Source of the DNA: Rhyzopertha dominica
Lineage: Eukaryota > Arthropoda > Insecta > Coleoptera > Bostrichidae
Reading direction: 5' to 3'
Assembly (NCBI GenBank): GCA_025024175.1
Contig: QCXZ01000053.1
Coordinates: 5,642,001 to 5,706,000, forward strand
Length of the DNA: 64,000 nt
Made by a program: the position numbers and the translations under genes. This document shows, in pieces, positions 35,701-50,700 of the stretch (position 1 is the first letter of the stretch; every line of letters begins with the position of its first letter). The notes beneath the pieces are model-generated. The model made no database searches and had not been told where the DNA came from. It worked only from the letters and a program-made list of their open reading frames with translations.

Positions 35701-38700
35701 GGAAGAGTTGCTGCTACCCTTCTTTACGCAAGTTAGAATGATGCAAACGAAGAGAAGTACCAATAATATGGTTCCGATCGTCGCTAGCGCGATGAGAAGA
35801 ACTGAAAGGAAAGATTGATTATTTTTTTGTTTGAGATAGTGTAAGGAGACGTAACAATAACAATCTGAAGATAAGTACTATAAATGATCCATGCAACGCG
35901 GGCGGCTTTGATTTCTGAATTCTTTGTGCCGCCTTTTTGTAACTGCTGCCAAGCTACAATATGCACGGCGATAGTAGACGAACGTTGCAGATCAATACTA
36001 GGCCGTTCATAACTAACTAACTAACTAACGTTGTAATGAACGGCCTAGATCAATGTCACATCAGAGCTCCGAAATGTGAGCTTTCTGCAACCTTAAAGTT
36101 AATTATCCCACAAAACACTACAGAATACGTGGGAAATACACACACCCAGGCGTTTTCTCATATCACAATATATCAAATTAATTGAAAACTCGACAGATGA
36201 CAAGTATACGTCACTTTCCTGAGTGGCGGCAAATTGATTTAATCGATAATTTCCATAAGCACCCTTGATGTTTGAATCATTTATAGAAACCCTGTATAAG
36301 AAGCCTATACAGGGTGTGTCATATATTTGAAATAAACGAATTAGGTATGAACTGCCTTCATTTAAATCAGTTAAATTATTATGACAATTTTGGAATTCTT
36401 GTGAAATATGGTTATTAATCTTAATGGATAGAAGACTTAGACAACATAGAAAAACACTTAGTAATACATCGTTTCAACCATATTCAATGTTATAATTAAT
36501 AAATGCCTTATGATTGTAGACAATAATGATACATTGTATTTTTATTTTTTATGTTGTATAATGTAGCTTTTACAATAAATAACGTCAAGTAAAAAATACT
36601 TTTTATTTCGTTGTTTTATAAGTGCATATACGGTACGTATATCAAAATGCATAAGTGCATGTTTTTATAGCATACTTTGACTATTTTAAGTACAGATTTG
36701 CATGCATATTTTGGGGTTTCAAGTGCTTATTTGTCGAGCTCTATTTATCACCTAAATAAACAAAATATGTAATTAATAATTAAAATGAAACAAAAAATTT
36801 TTGTAGCATAAGAACCAAACAAATTCTAAAGTAATCATCAATAACACACGAACTGAAGTAGAACTTTGTTCAAATTTAAACCGCGTTTATACAACAGGAG
36901 TTTAGATACAGTAAATGTTAAGCTTGCGTCCACTTATTTGCAGTTTATATGGAACTGCGGACATTACACAAACACACTTACACGAAATGTCAACTGTCAA
37001 ACAGAACCTACAGTATCTACTCATAGATGTAGTTCACACGTAGAGGCATATCCCTGATGGTTGGTTTCTAACAAATTTGTTACGAAATAAGGACTAGCAA
37101 ACAAGCAAACATTTTTTTTAATTTCTGTATATGAAAAATCAAGAAAAACGCTACTTATAAATTAGTTCTACTTTGCTAGTGGCAAATAACTTTAGTGTAA
37201 AATTAATTGTCAACATCGACCTCGTACGTAACAGAGTTTTTCAAAAATTAATATAAGTATATAAATCTCTCCTAAATCGAACTAGATTCAGTTCTATTTA
37301 AAAGTCAAGTTATTCGGACGGATTTTTTAAAAATAAATCATCAATAATTAATGTACAGCATTTTTTTCTTTTATAAAATATTTTTTAAACACGCCGCAAA
37401 CATAATAATTACTAATGAAACAAGTCAAAGGCTCTGAACGATTCAAATTAATGAAAGTAGAAAAGGAAACATGAAATAGAGTAAGTAGCACTTTAAAGGT
37501 GTATATTGTTATAGCAAAACACTTATAAGCAAGAGAGAAGTACTTAAGCAGACTAAATAACTTTAGATGACAGCAATAACGTGTGAAAAGATATTATAAA
37601 TAGACAAACAATAAAAGAGAATTAGCCAAGATACCACGAAAGACAGCAAAGAAAAGGTGAAGTAAAGGGAGCCAGCGGAACTGTGGCGATATCGTCACAA
37701 AGAAGGAATTTGATGAATAAGACAAGACATAAGGAACAGCAAAGGGCAGAAAACAGTGATCAATAGTTATACCCTTACATACCTTTCAAGTTTACGTGGC
37801 AATGTTCACCGGCGTACCACTGGAAGCACTCGCACAACACTTTGTCGTCTCCCCTCGAATAACAGGTACCGTGATAGTGGCATTGTTCGCATCCAACGAG
37901 CTCAGCAGAACAAATTCTGCCGGGATAGAGGACATTTTCCGACATATCTGCGAATCCCTCTTTACAACTGCAGGTGTAGGTTCCCTTGAGATTGAAACAT
38001 TGTGCGTGTTCTGAACAATCGTGGAACTGGGTACTCGTACATTCATCGAAATCTTCTGCCTTCAGTTGGTCAAGATTGTCTTTGTCGGCGTATAGTTCAG
38101 TTCCTCCTAAGCTATAGTTATTACTGCGTAGGTACTTCCTTAAGACGTCTTCCAGTCGTTTCTCATCGGTGCTGTCTGATAGCTATTATACAAAATGAAA
38201 TTAAATATCGTAAACCATTAAAATGCATGTCAATGCTTTGTTGTCTGCACCGCAACCAACTACAGACAGATGATAACTTACTTGCAAGTAGAAATTGTTA
38301 ACTAGCGCCTTCCCGTCGCTCGTAGTGTTAAACCCGTTGACTCTAATACCATGGTAAATATCTCTTAAATCCGATTGCATTATCATCCTGTCCAATCCAT
38401 CGTATGTAGTGGAAGCTAAACGGGCGTACCTCGAACTGTTAGGATTGCTTAGTTCTTCGTCAAACACCAACCTTTGGTTTGAGTAATGGTCCAAGGCGAT
38501 TTTGACGCTGTACGTGTATGTAGCTGCAAGAAAATAAATACTAGGAACATTTCAACTAAATCTCCCAACCCTAAGAGAAGAAGGCCAGCGGATGATCAGT
38601 CACCCCAAGGTAGCAATTTCGGTAATCCGATTACAGATCAGCTAACTTTCTAAAAGTAACGAAGTTGCCCTTTTGATGAATATGTAAAATATCAACATTA

Positions 38701-41700
38701 CTATTAACTTCAAAACTGTGGCCTGTATACGTTGACGACGGAGGAAAAATGCAGTCGAGATAAGCTAACATGAACACAGAAGCATCTAAGGAATACACCC
38801 TGAAATCATAATCTTATTAACCACAACTTCCTATAACGTACACTACATGGTAGTCCACTAGCAACAAGCCTATTACCTCTCTATTCCAGTATCTACATAG
38901 ATTTCTTTTCTACTAGCCACCATATTTTAAACAAATTATTAAAAGCTTTGCTAGTTAGTCTCAAAGTATATAACAGATGATGATTATTCAACAAACGGTA
39001 TAGGAGTCATGGTGAAAAAGACGTTGTTTTTATTGCATCTATTTGACAGTGCTTTCAATCAAACAATATCATTTCTAATCATTGAATGCGATATTATGAG
39101 AATGCTTGATTCCCATCCCTACAAGATATTTCTTTGAAAATGGCTACTCTAGAAGAAGTACTCGTTCGTTCACACTTTAATTATTGCGATTTTTTATACG
39201 GCCCCTGTTTGGATTTTATTGATAGAAACAGGGTTGTTGAAAAGTTTTAGAATGTATGCTGTCGCTTGATTTTTGGCTTGCAACGTGGTGACCATGTATC
39301 TCAAAGGATTAACTATTTGAACTGGCTAGGCTTGGACTCCCGCTGGAATTTTCACTTGAGTTATTTCATCGATGCTTAACTAAATTTTAAATTTACTAAA
39401 ATAAGTTTGCTCCTCATTCATCTCCGCACTACGTGATACACGAAATAAAGCTAAACATTTGTTGTCTCGCCATCGCTCTGCAATGTTCATTCGCTGATTC
39501 ACATGCAACGATGTAATGCTGTAGAATTCTCTTCCGAGCGAGTTTAAATAACTAAATATTAACAAATTTAAATTTAAACTAAGACAGTTCTCTTTCGACA
39601 GTTAGATTTCGTGATAACGGTGACTCTCTTAACTCATTCAGACTCAATGAGGTTCGTCGACTGTTTTTCAATTAGTAGGTTGTCCGATATCGCTCTATTT
39701 TCTTTATTATTAATACTATTACTTCCACATCCAACGAATGGGAAGTATTGTACCGCGAAAAAAATTTTCAAAAATTTTTTATCTGCTCATTCGCTTTAAA
39801 ATGGTCGAAAACGCAAAAAAAATTGAGGTAAAAAATAAATTTCTTGTCTGTGTGTATGCGTGTCTGTTGTTTGGTTTGTGGACACGATAACTCTCGAAAC
39901 TTGAACTTGACTTAAACTTGAAATTTGGCAAACGTATAAATCCCAACTACCCAAAGCGACCTATTGTTTGTGGGGTAAGTAGAGTATCGGGAAGAAGGCG
40001 AAATTAGGGAGTAACTAACCTATTTGCAAATTTTTATTTTTTTCCGTTTTAGTATGTGATTAGTAGTATAACTACGAGTATTATTCGTTCTTATAAATTT
40101 TCGGTGTAGCAAACTGTTTAGAAGGTATTAGCAAAAGAGCGTCACTTAAAGAAAACGGTTTTTCCTAAATATAAATATTTAATATATTCAAAAGATGAGA
40201 ATACCATTAGATAGGAAACAAAATTTCTCACAAAAAATGTCTTAGAAAATTTATCCAAAATATTGACATTTTCGAAATATTTCCAATAAAACCTATTTTG
40301 GACCCTGCTCGTGCGATTTTTTTTAAATTTTGGTATTATATAGAAAATCAAATTTCTGATCAGAAAGCACTCGTGTAATTTTATTTTCGAGTTATTTTGA
40401 AATAAAAATTTTAAAAAATTATATATTTTTGCTAATATCACGAAGACTGTTGGTCTTAGAAAAAATGTGTAGAGAGAAAAAATGATCAAAACCTGATTAG
40501 TAATCGTATAGTATAAGAAATAAAAATGTCATTTTGACAATTGGATGTGGAAGTAGTGATTCAATTTAAAGCGATTTTTTTATTGCTATGCTAACTATTA
40601 ATATAAATAGCTAAGTTACTCTAAAGGTTAAGTTTTTATATTCGGTGAACTTGTGCTTGGTTTATTCGAATTATTATTTATTACTGTGAAAATACATATA
40701 GTTTAGGTTTCTCTCTTAAAGTAGAATAGCTTCTGTTGACTGCCTTTATTGCTTAAGTATTACTCTCTATATCTGCTCTTGTTTCAATAAATCCATTTAT
40801 TATTAACATTAAAGTGTACTGATAATGAGTTGCTAGATAATTATTGTATAAAAATAAACGTTAGGTAACAGCCAAATGTAAGTCTAGAGAATTGCAATGC
40901 GTTTCTTTGGATAATTATTACATAGTTTCCAGTTCATTGTTTTGAAATATTGTTTTCTCTTAAGCAGCCCCCTAAAGTTTATTAAGAAATGATCATTAAG
41001 CGCCAACACATACAAGCAAAAGAAATTTTGGTCTCTCAGGCTTGACGTTACTGGACAGTCCGCCGATCTTCTTCTCTAGCTTATAATTAAACTCAATGTA
41101 CTTACGTTTACAAGGACGATCGGGGAACATCCTGGCAAAACCTGGTCTACACACACATCTCATAACACCATCCACCCTCTGACAGAGTTCATTCTTCGCC
41201 GCTTTACATTCGGGTAGACATTTACTGATCAAATCGCTATTTATTTCTTGCGGGGTTTCAACGTGCGGTCTGGACGCTATAGAAATACCTCCAAGAAGAA
41301 TGTTATTTGCGTCATTATTATTAACTATTTCGTCCCTATGTTCTGTTTCGTATCCACTTTTAGGTACCTTTGGTACGTGTATTACATTACCGTGGTTCTT
41401 ATCGGTCATCACAACGAAAATTGACTCGTTTTCTTCACTCGACTCTTTCTCTTTAGAGACTGGGCGGTCTGTTTCAGTGATGATGAAATCGCTTAGATCC
41501 TCTTCCTCTTCTTCTTGGCTTTCCATGATCGTCGAAGACAAATTCTGGACCTGCGTTGGTTTTACTTCATACGATATTACACCATAACTAGCGTCTGATG
41601 GATACAAGGACTGCGATTTTTCCTTTATTGTCGAAGTTATTGTCTCAGTGATGCTAGTTGGCTTCACTAACGTAACCGTATCCGTCACCGTATCAATTAT

Positions 41701-44700
41701 GGTGGACATTTCCGTTTTTGTTAAAAAGATAGTCGTTGTAGACGGTGGACCTCCATTAGTTTTGATGATGGAGGTTTGAGTAATTGTTACTGTGATAGTT
41801 TTGGTGTGGGTTACATATCTTGTTGGTATTACAGGGAACGAAGGAGCCAAGGTAGTCTCTTCGACGATCTTAATAGCGTTTCCAGTGTGATGACTCGTTT
41901 CATCTATAATATCCCGTTTAGGTGTGGTGGTATCTGGTTTCTCAGATGTTGTTTCTGGTTTAGATGACGACACATCGTAGTTATGGTTAGGGTTTCTGCT
42001 AGTTTCTGGATAACTCTTTACAGGAGATGGTGATATTTCAACCACTTCATTATTGGAAGTCGTCTTTCTCAAATCTTCTGTTGTCGTCTCCTCTTTAGTC
42101 GTTCTTGCAGTAGTAGTTGTCTCCTGAGGCTTCTGACGATTATGTAACGGCCTCTTGAAGACGACTTTCCTAGTTGAAGCTGAGAACGTAGATGGAGCTA
42201 GCGTTGTGTATTTCTGAGTTGGTCTACGAGTCGGTCGCCTTGGTCTCGTGTACCTAACGGAACCGTCCGTACTTGTGGTGTATTTAGGTTTCTGTCTGAC
42301 TACTTCTTTTGTATCCAGTGGCTCCTCCACCGCTGGCTTATTGCTTGTAGTTATTGGAGGGGGTTGCATACCTACAACGGCCTCGTCTGTTACAGCTTTT
42401 GGTGGCGGTTCCATCTCCTGAGAAGGTTTCGGGACATATTTACTTGGAGCATCTGGAACATACACGGGATGCTTTTTGGCGTATACCGGTATGGATTGTG
42501 ATTCTGCCGGAGACGCTGTGGGAGGCTGAGGAGGTTGCATTTGCGTATCAGGTTGCTTCATTGGGGGTGGCTTCAGAATCTCTAAACTTTCCTCCTCGTC
42601 AGGAACGGTGCTGTTTAGATTGTTTATTAAATTAATTGGAACTTCACCTATGTTGAGATTAGAAGCTTGTTTATTCGGAAGTACAAATTTCTCGCCGTAT
42701 TCATGCTTTGTATCTTGCCTGGAAGGTTTTTGTTGTTGATTGTGGGCGATACTTAATGGCTTTTCGGTTTGAGTATTTGTCTCAGCTTTGCGCTTATCTT
42801 CGAGGTACGTGTTTATAGGCAAAGAAGTGACAGAGGGACGCTTCACCGGCTTACTTCTTACTGTTACTGGCTCTATTCTAACAGGTTTAATCGTCGTGGT
42901 TTTTACTCCAAAAACACCATTGAGAATGCTGTTAGTATAAGCTGGTGCGTACGGATCTGGTCTGTAACTTATATAAACATTCACGTCCGAGTTGTTTTGA
43001 TTCTCATGGTAATTAATCTGATTGGTTTGCTTGTTTTCTGGTCTCACTACTGGTTCCTTCCCAAATGGTCTGGGGTTCGTTAAAACAGGTCTTAACGTCG
43101 TATTCGAAACGTTCGGAGTCGTGTTCTTCACCTCCGCTTGTGTAGTGTTGTTTCGATTTAATGAAGCAGGTTTCAACGTTGTAGTGGTTTTCGACCATAA
43201 TATTTCGATGGGTACTTCACCTGGTCGCAAGGGCCGATTGTTAGAACCCTGAATATATTCGCCAGATTCACCATTGAAGTTGTCTTCATCCACATCTGTT
43301 TCGTCATAGTTTATATCGTCTACTATAAGCACATTATTCGCACCAGGTTTAACTAAATTATTAATGTTGGTATACTGGTGTTGCTGATTTAAAGGTATGG
43401 GTACTGGTTTCTTAGTAGCAACGTGTACGGGTTTCACTTTTGTCGGTGTCACATGATTCGTCGTAAATTCGTAAGTAGTTGCTGGTTTTGTTGCTAAAGG
43501 AGGTGTCATATACTGTGCCAAACTTGGTCTGTTAGGTCTTGGTCTTTGTGGTCTCCTATTTAGGGTGACATTCTTTACTGGAGAGATAGGTTGGTAGCCA
43601 TAACGATTTGAAGTGTAATTCGTAACTGAGAATGAAAAAGGCGGAGGACTTAAATTCATGTCACTATGGTTGATGATGTGGGCATTAAACTCGTTTCCTT
43701 TTTGCACCATTTCAAAAGAAATGGGAGGAACATTGATTTCGTGATTGAAAGAGTTAACTGGCACGTCTTCATTGTAGTTTTTATCTATGGGTTTCGTTGG
43801 CTGTATACTGAACGGCATTCCTCCTCCAGCTTGCACATTGACAAATTGTGGACCAACCTTAATAACACCTCCTACTTGTTTCTGGTTGGAGCTGTGGAAG
43901 TCATGATAAATAGACCCATATTGCGGTGACTTGAAATTATCGATGCTTGACACTTCCGGTTCTGGATATGGAGATGGATCATCGAAATATTGTCCATTGC
44001 GATGGGGTTCCGTGGAACCTCCAAAAACTAAAGCCGTCGTCCTATTATGCGGTATATTCACAATAGCGACCTGTGACGGTTGCAAGTTTATCAAAAGCGG
44101 TTGACCAGTTGAACGTTCTATTACTTCCGGAAGAACTATAGGTTCATTAAGTATGGATGGTTGCAAGACAAACTCACCAGGACTTGCTAACAACACTGGT
44201 GGTTGAACCACACCTCCATCATGTGGGACGTTTCCAAACTTGGGGAAATTTTCAACATGGATCATTCCGTTAAGCGAATGCTCGTGTGACATTGGAATGG
44301 CGATGTTTTGTGGTAGCCTTTGGCGTGGTGGCGCTTTGTATTCCGGTTTAAGTACCACAGCAGGTGGAGTTCCAACATAGTCATCCTTGTTCGGTGCATG
44401 GATTACAGGCTTCTCAAGTTTCACTTGGTTGCTGCTCTTGTGCCCTTCCAGGTGTCGCTTCGGCCAAAGCTTGTTAGGCAAGGGAGGTGGTTTCATCCCA
44501 ATCGGTACCTCCTCGCTTGCGGCCTCCTTCAGGAGAGGAATTGATGGTTTTCTGGGGCCCACTCTACCGGGTCTACCCACTATAACATCGGAATTTGCAG
44601 TGATCACCTCTCCTGGTGATATAGGAATCCCACCGTTCAGCAATGGGCTCTCAAATGTTTGCTTCGAAGCGGCAAGTGATGGCTTTTTGTCCCAGTTGGG

Positions 44701-47700
44701 GTTGTTAAGAAATACGGACGCTACGTTTTGACTTTCTGCTGTTTCTATGTCTTCGGAAATTCCTCCTACGGGTATGTATATTGGAGAACGATTTTGATTG
44801 TCGACAGGGGGTGGTTTAGCGCTTGGAAGCCTCTCCTCAAGCACGACTGTTTTTGATGGCTTTTCCAAAGCTACATTCTTCTTCGGCGTTAAATTCGTTT
44901 GTATCAAACCAGCCATAGCATTAAGCACGGGTGTTAGAGCTTGTAGACTATTGATGTTTATTGATCCCAGACCCAAGAGATCAGAAACCTGGCCACCAGG
45001 TTTGGGAACCACTTTATTCAGCGGTTGTTTCTTGGCGGGTTCTGTTGTGTCTTTCACCTTATTTGTTGTAGCTGCTACGACAGGTTTAGTAGTAGCGATC
45101 GTTTGCTTCTTGGTGGATTTTTGTTTCGATGAAGGCTTCACAGTAGCGGGGTTTTTTGTTTTCTTAACTATTTCGGAGCTAAGCAGAGAACCCAAGTTGT
45201 TTTTTATTACAGATTTAGTAGCGCTAGATGGCTTAACAGCAAGAGAAGGTGTTGATTGAGTAATTTTCGTGTCAGTAACTTCGTCATCAAAGAATATTAT
45301 GGTAGAACCAGTGATGACGTTGGGTTTTGAAAATTCAGAACTGCTTATCGGACTCTGAGATGTGATTTGTGATATTTCTCCTGGGAGCTTGGTCTTTTCA
45401 ATTGGGAGCACCTTTGTTGGTTTGATACTTTCCTTGCTGTTCGCCAAAGCAGTTATCTCTATCTTGTTACCATTTTGTAAAGTAGCTACTTTAGTGATTG
45501 GTTCTTTTGCACCCTTGATTTCGCTCTTCAGTTTGTTAAGGTAAGTTTGTTCCAGTAAGCTTGGATCAATAGTTTCTGTAACCACATCTTGAACAACGCG
45601 GGAGTGGGAACTTATAACAGTAGAAGGGTTTTCGTCAGTTTCTTGTAGTAAAGTTGTGAAATACGTAAATGTTGTCAGGTAAGTCTTGGCAGCCAATATC
45701 TGAAGGTTTTCTACATCCAGGTCAACTTTATGCTTCTTCTTGTCGTCTTTTCTTAGAGGGGCAGAATCAACAACGCTCGTATTTTTAATAGTCGTCCTCT
45801 TGGGATGCAAGAAAAGCTTCTCTGTGACAACATCGGCAGAAGTAGACACACTAGTTTTTATCGTGGGCTTTCCATTTTCAGTGGTAGAATCATAATACGT
45901 ATAAGTGACGTAATATGTTTTAGTTATGTCGGTCGTGGTATATTCCGAAAGTGAATTTGGTATAGAATCCTCTAAGGCTATGTAGGACGTCATAACCGAA
46001 GTAGCCTTTGGTGGTATGGATTCCGTAATCACTACCTGAGTAACCACTTCGTTCGTACTTACAACTTTCGTCTCCCCGTTCTCTTCCAGAGTTTTCTGAA
46101 GAACAACGGTACTGTAATAGGTGTTCGTGTCCCTCATAGCTATTGCGTGTTCAGAAGGCTTCAATAATGCTAAATAATCATCTGGTGCCGTAACTGTATT
46201 GGTAACTACGTGCTTTGATGTTACTACCAGCGGTTGTTCACCGTCAAGTATAGTGTTCAGATAGGTGTACGTCGTTAAGAACAACCCAACAGCCAAATTG
46301 GGGTGCTGAAATAAAAAGTTTAGGGTTAAAGGTATGATGAACAAGGCCATTTACGCATCCTACCTGCGTCAAGGTTATACCCATGGTAGGCGTTGGTAAG
46401 ATCTTTCCGGTGTTCCTCTCCTCCGTTGCAATATTGGACACGACCTGCTCATGACTAGAAACGCTAGTGGTACCGTTTTCCAAGAAGGTGGTGAGGTACG
46501 TAAACGTAGTAAGGCAGGTTTTGGTCACAAATTGGTTTGGGTAAAGGGATGATGTTAGGCTTTCAATCTAAAATGGAAAAAAATATCTATGCTAGTATTA
46601 GAGTTCACATAATTACAATAACAACAACTTTTTTACGCCGGTTGCAGTTAATTTAAGACAAAAATTCGCTCCACTCGGCCTATATTATCAAACAATTTTA
46701 TGATTGTTGCACTTAGTATAGTCCTTCTAGACAGCTCGAATACCTATGCAAGACAATGGAAGAATAAAAAAGCACTAATATAAGAAAACGCCGATGAAAT
46801 TTTAAAAATAATATAACAGATTGTGTGAATATATCTTATGATAAAAATTAACATGAAAGAAGCGTCCTAAAGAGAAGAAGTAAGAAGCTTGAAGACCAGT
46901 ACAAGTACGAAGAAAANATTATGTTACAATTAGTGGAATTATGAAAAGCAAATGTAAGCATACAAGCAGCATGGAATAGAAGACTAATTGGGGAAGAATT
47001 TAAAAGTTAAGAATGCCATAAACTTAAGCGAACCAAGGAGGAGGGATTTATTGGTGAAACTAATAAGCAACTATCAGGAAAGCAAGACATTGCGAAGAAA
47101 AGAGTCGGTTTAAAATAGGGCAGAGAAAGATATACAGGGTGATCAGTTAAGGCTGCATAGCGGCTTTAAACAAAAAATGTGGCAACACAGATTTCATTAA
47201 AAATAGTATAAAGTACATCACTTTACCGTTTGGGAGTGCATTTGATATAGTCTACGTTAGGCTTCTGCATAAATAAGGTACCGCCAAACAATACTTTTCC
47301 CTATAGTGCAAGCGAGAGATAGGGTAGCAGGGGTAACAGAGATGGAATTATCAGAAACAATATGGAAATTATATACGTCGCAAGCGTTGTCCATAGCTTT
47401 CAAGATAAAGTGACTTCAAGTCTACCAGAAAATTCATAATATTTTCGAAAAATCTAAACACAAGGTCTCCGTATACGTGTTTACTAATTTTGCCGTGGTA
47501 GCACCATCAGAGGAATAGTATTTCTATACTTTTAAAATGGAATAACTTAAGTATAAGTATGACAGTAAGAGACTACTTTCAGTAAGTATAAGGACGCTAG
47601 GACGGATTCGCCTTTTTTTACTATTACCAAGAAACGAAGAAAGATATGTCCATAAACTCCAATTTAAAATTTCTGCTCCCTCCCATGTTGTTGTCAGAGC

Positions 47701-50700
47701 ACTAGAAATGTTTAAACAAAATCTGTTAAGAAGTAAACATAGATTATATATGAGTTGGAGAAGCGATATGTGTCAGATATTAAATGTGCCACCTACGTAC
47801 ATAATATTTTGAATGTGATCTTTGTGGCTATGTACTTAAAAAAAAGACTACCGGAAGATTCTAGCACATTTAATTTATAACATACAGCCGCTGCCCAACC
47901 TTAAGTGATCACCCTGTATATGAACAAAAAGTTGTAGTTATGAGATAACAAATCAAAAGCATTAATACTCGATATCACAAAACCAAACAAATATATACCG
48001 ACAAAAGACTAGTAAGGAATGCAGTAGATGAAGATAATGATTTGATAACAGCAATTTTTAATAAAATGTGCAAATCCTTCCAAATGTAAGAACATCTTTT
48101 TAATTTTTTTAATGTTACGTTCTTGTGATATCTATCCTCTGTAAATTCTCAATAAATGTGTAAATTTACTTGTGTAAAAATTTATTGCTTAACTAATTCG
48201 CCTTTTTTTAACAAACAAAAATAATGTCACTTCTAGCGCTTACTAGGTACCAACAAATTAACGCTAATATTTGTTTACACTGCAGTAATTAGGGATAAAA
48301 ATTGCTATAAATCTGCGTCCAATTAATTTTTAATATAACTTATAAATATAACAAGCTAACATGTGGTCCGTCCTGTCTTTCGGTCGCTCAATTTAAATGT
48401 GTTGGTATGTTGGAAGGAAAATAACAATAGATTAAGCTAATTGTGATAAAATAATAAAAAATAAATGACACAATCTCCAACAACTTAGGAATACTAATAG
48501 TTTTTTAAAGTAGTTTTAATTACATTATTTGATACAATCAAAGATTTATCTGTAATCGTCGTTTTGCTCACATTTTTGCCTTCGGTATTTTAACTCTGTA
48601 TATTGCAGTTTTGAGTATACCGCTCGAGCATCTAGGAAAGAAGAATGTTTCTTCTTTTGTGGCAAATACGACGTCCGCAACTGTATATCGGATTGCAGCG
48701 AAATAGGCGTTATTTTCGCCACCGTTCCGTACGATAATAATAATGCCATATGTAACTGTACTTCAAGTTATTCATAACAAAGAAGAGTCGTATTAGAGTG
48801 ATTAGACAAGTAAAATTTTAATAACGGCAGGTAAAGCAAAGGAACTTCGAAAATTTTAAGTAGAAAATTACACGGATTGCAGCCTATATGAAACAAGATG
48901 TCGGGAGGAATTTCAAAACAAGATGAACAAGATAGAAAGAATAAATAGATTATTGCTCAAATTGTTAAAAACTGTTACAAATAAATGATAAATATCGACA
49001 GAAGGATATATTGGAAAGGTTGAGAGAATGCTTTCAAAAATTATTAGCGATGGAAATTGCATGACTTCTTAAAGCAAATCATGGAAAAAATATTCATAAT
49101 AAAAAAGAATATATCGCATTTATTGACAAGAAGAAAGCGTTTGACATTACACACCTGGAAATATGTAAAAACTTAATAATTAAAAGCACTAAAGGGTATA
49201 AATGTGTCCAGAGCTCTTAGCAAATATAAAGACACTGCCTTGTCATTATTTAACTCTAGAATGGCGATATTATTAAAATTATGTAATTAGTTAATTTTGA
49301 CTACTTACATTAGAAGCATCTTGAGGAAGCAACATCATCATGTGGTCCGACAGAGTGCTTGGCTTCAGAGTCACAGGTTTGTAGATCGAACTCGGAAGGA
49401 TTCTTAGTACATCAGGTTCCCCCGGTAACGTGCTCTTGTCACCTGCTACGATAACTTCTACTCCATTGGACATTATCCTGGTGGCGAGATTGTACCTAGC
49501 CTCCTCGAAAGCTCGATCTTCCGCCCCTTCTTGGCAAAATGAATGTTAACATACTTATCTCATGGTAAGACGAGAATAAATATTTACAATAATTTTACAT
49601 ATTTACTTTTGTTCAACAACAAGACATTAGACAGAGGTATATAAAGTTAGAGCTAATTCATTGAACAAATTTGTACAAAAGTTCAACTTTACAAAAGATA
49701 AGACTCACCTACATCAGAGGGTTCCATAGAAGAAGGGAAGGCAGTCTGTGGAATATACGATAAAGTTTGGGTATTGTCCAAGTCCAACAAAGNCAGTGTC
49801 GTGTATTTCGTATGAGGTTCGGTAGTCACTATCGTCTTTGTATGGGGTTTGACTTCAGTAGTTGAAGTAACTATTTTCTCGTCACCGTTCACTCTGGTTA
49901 TTAGAAACGTATAGGTTCTTAGTCTGCTCTGCACGAGAGTTTTTGTTTCTATTTCAACGGAAGACAGTACAGTGGTTTTAAGGAGAAGAACGGGAGAGTC
50001 AAGAGATTCAGACAGTTCAGGGAAGAAGGGCTCATAATCAGGGAGATTTTGAGGAACTTCATCGATACTGGTGGAATTGGATTCATACTCCAGAGATTCT
50101 GGTTCTGTTATTGGCTCTTCTTCTGTCACGGAAGCTTCTTCATAATCCGGTTCCGTAGAATCCTCGACATCATCATTTGCCGAGTCATATTCGGGTTCTG
50201 TAGTTGGATAATCAATTTCTTCTAATGGAGTTGTGGAAACAAAGAAATCATCTTCTGTTGTCGTGCTTTGAGTTTGCAAGGTATTTAGAAGACGTTTTCT
50301 TGTAACGACCACTCTACGTCTGGGTAACACTGTGGTGGGTTCAACTCGACCCAAGGGCCTCTTTTTCTTCTTAATAATCAACTTCTTTCTTCGTCTCGGC
50401 CTTTGTACGTTTTCGTCTATACGATTCTCTTCGCTGCGGTTCTCCTCATGTGTTGAGTTATGTACAGGTTCCACCCTAACTAGTTTCTTAACTACTCTCC
50501 TTCGCGCAGGAGGATGCTCTTCTACATCTCTTCTATTTCTACTGCCAATTTTGTTGCCAATTGTATTCGAAACGTTTTTGTTTGTTACAGTTGTCTGTTT
50601 GCCCCATGGATTTGACGTTTCGACCTTAGGCATGAGGGGGGCGTACTCATCAAGGTCTGTTAAACTAAAAAATTACCGGAAGACTTGTTAGGTACTCCGG

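Noticed and set aside
40142..40489. Minus-strand 115-codon frame
   Set aside because: Low-complexity Phe/Lys/Asn composition inside an intron. It does not splice in phase to the giant gene.
41000..41105. C-terminal end of the 1,784-codon frame as the true protein end
   Set aside because: A GTAAGT donor at 41105 interrupts an EGF Cys pattern that continues in phase into the SEA exon at 38523.
50660..50680. A 20-bp intron (G|GTAATT ... AACAG|AC) with correct phase at the end of the giant exon frame
   Set aside because: Twenty bases is below the size insects can splice. A one-base homopolymer error explains the same frame change.
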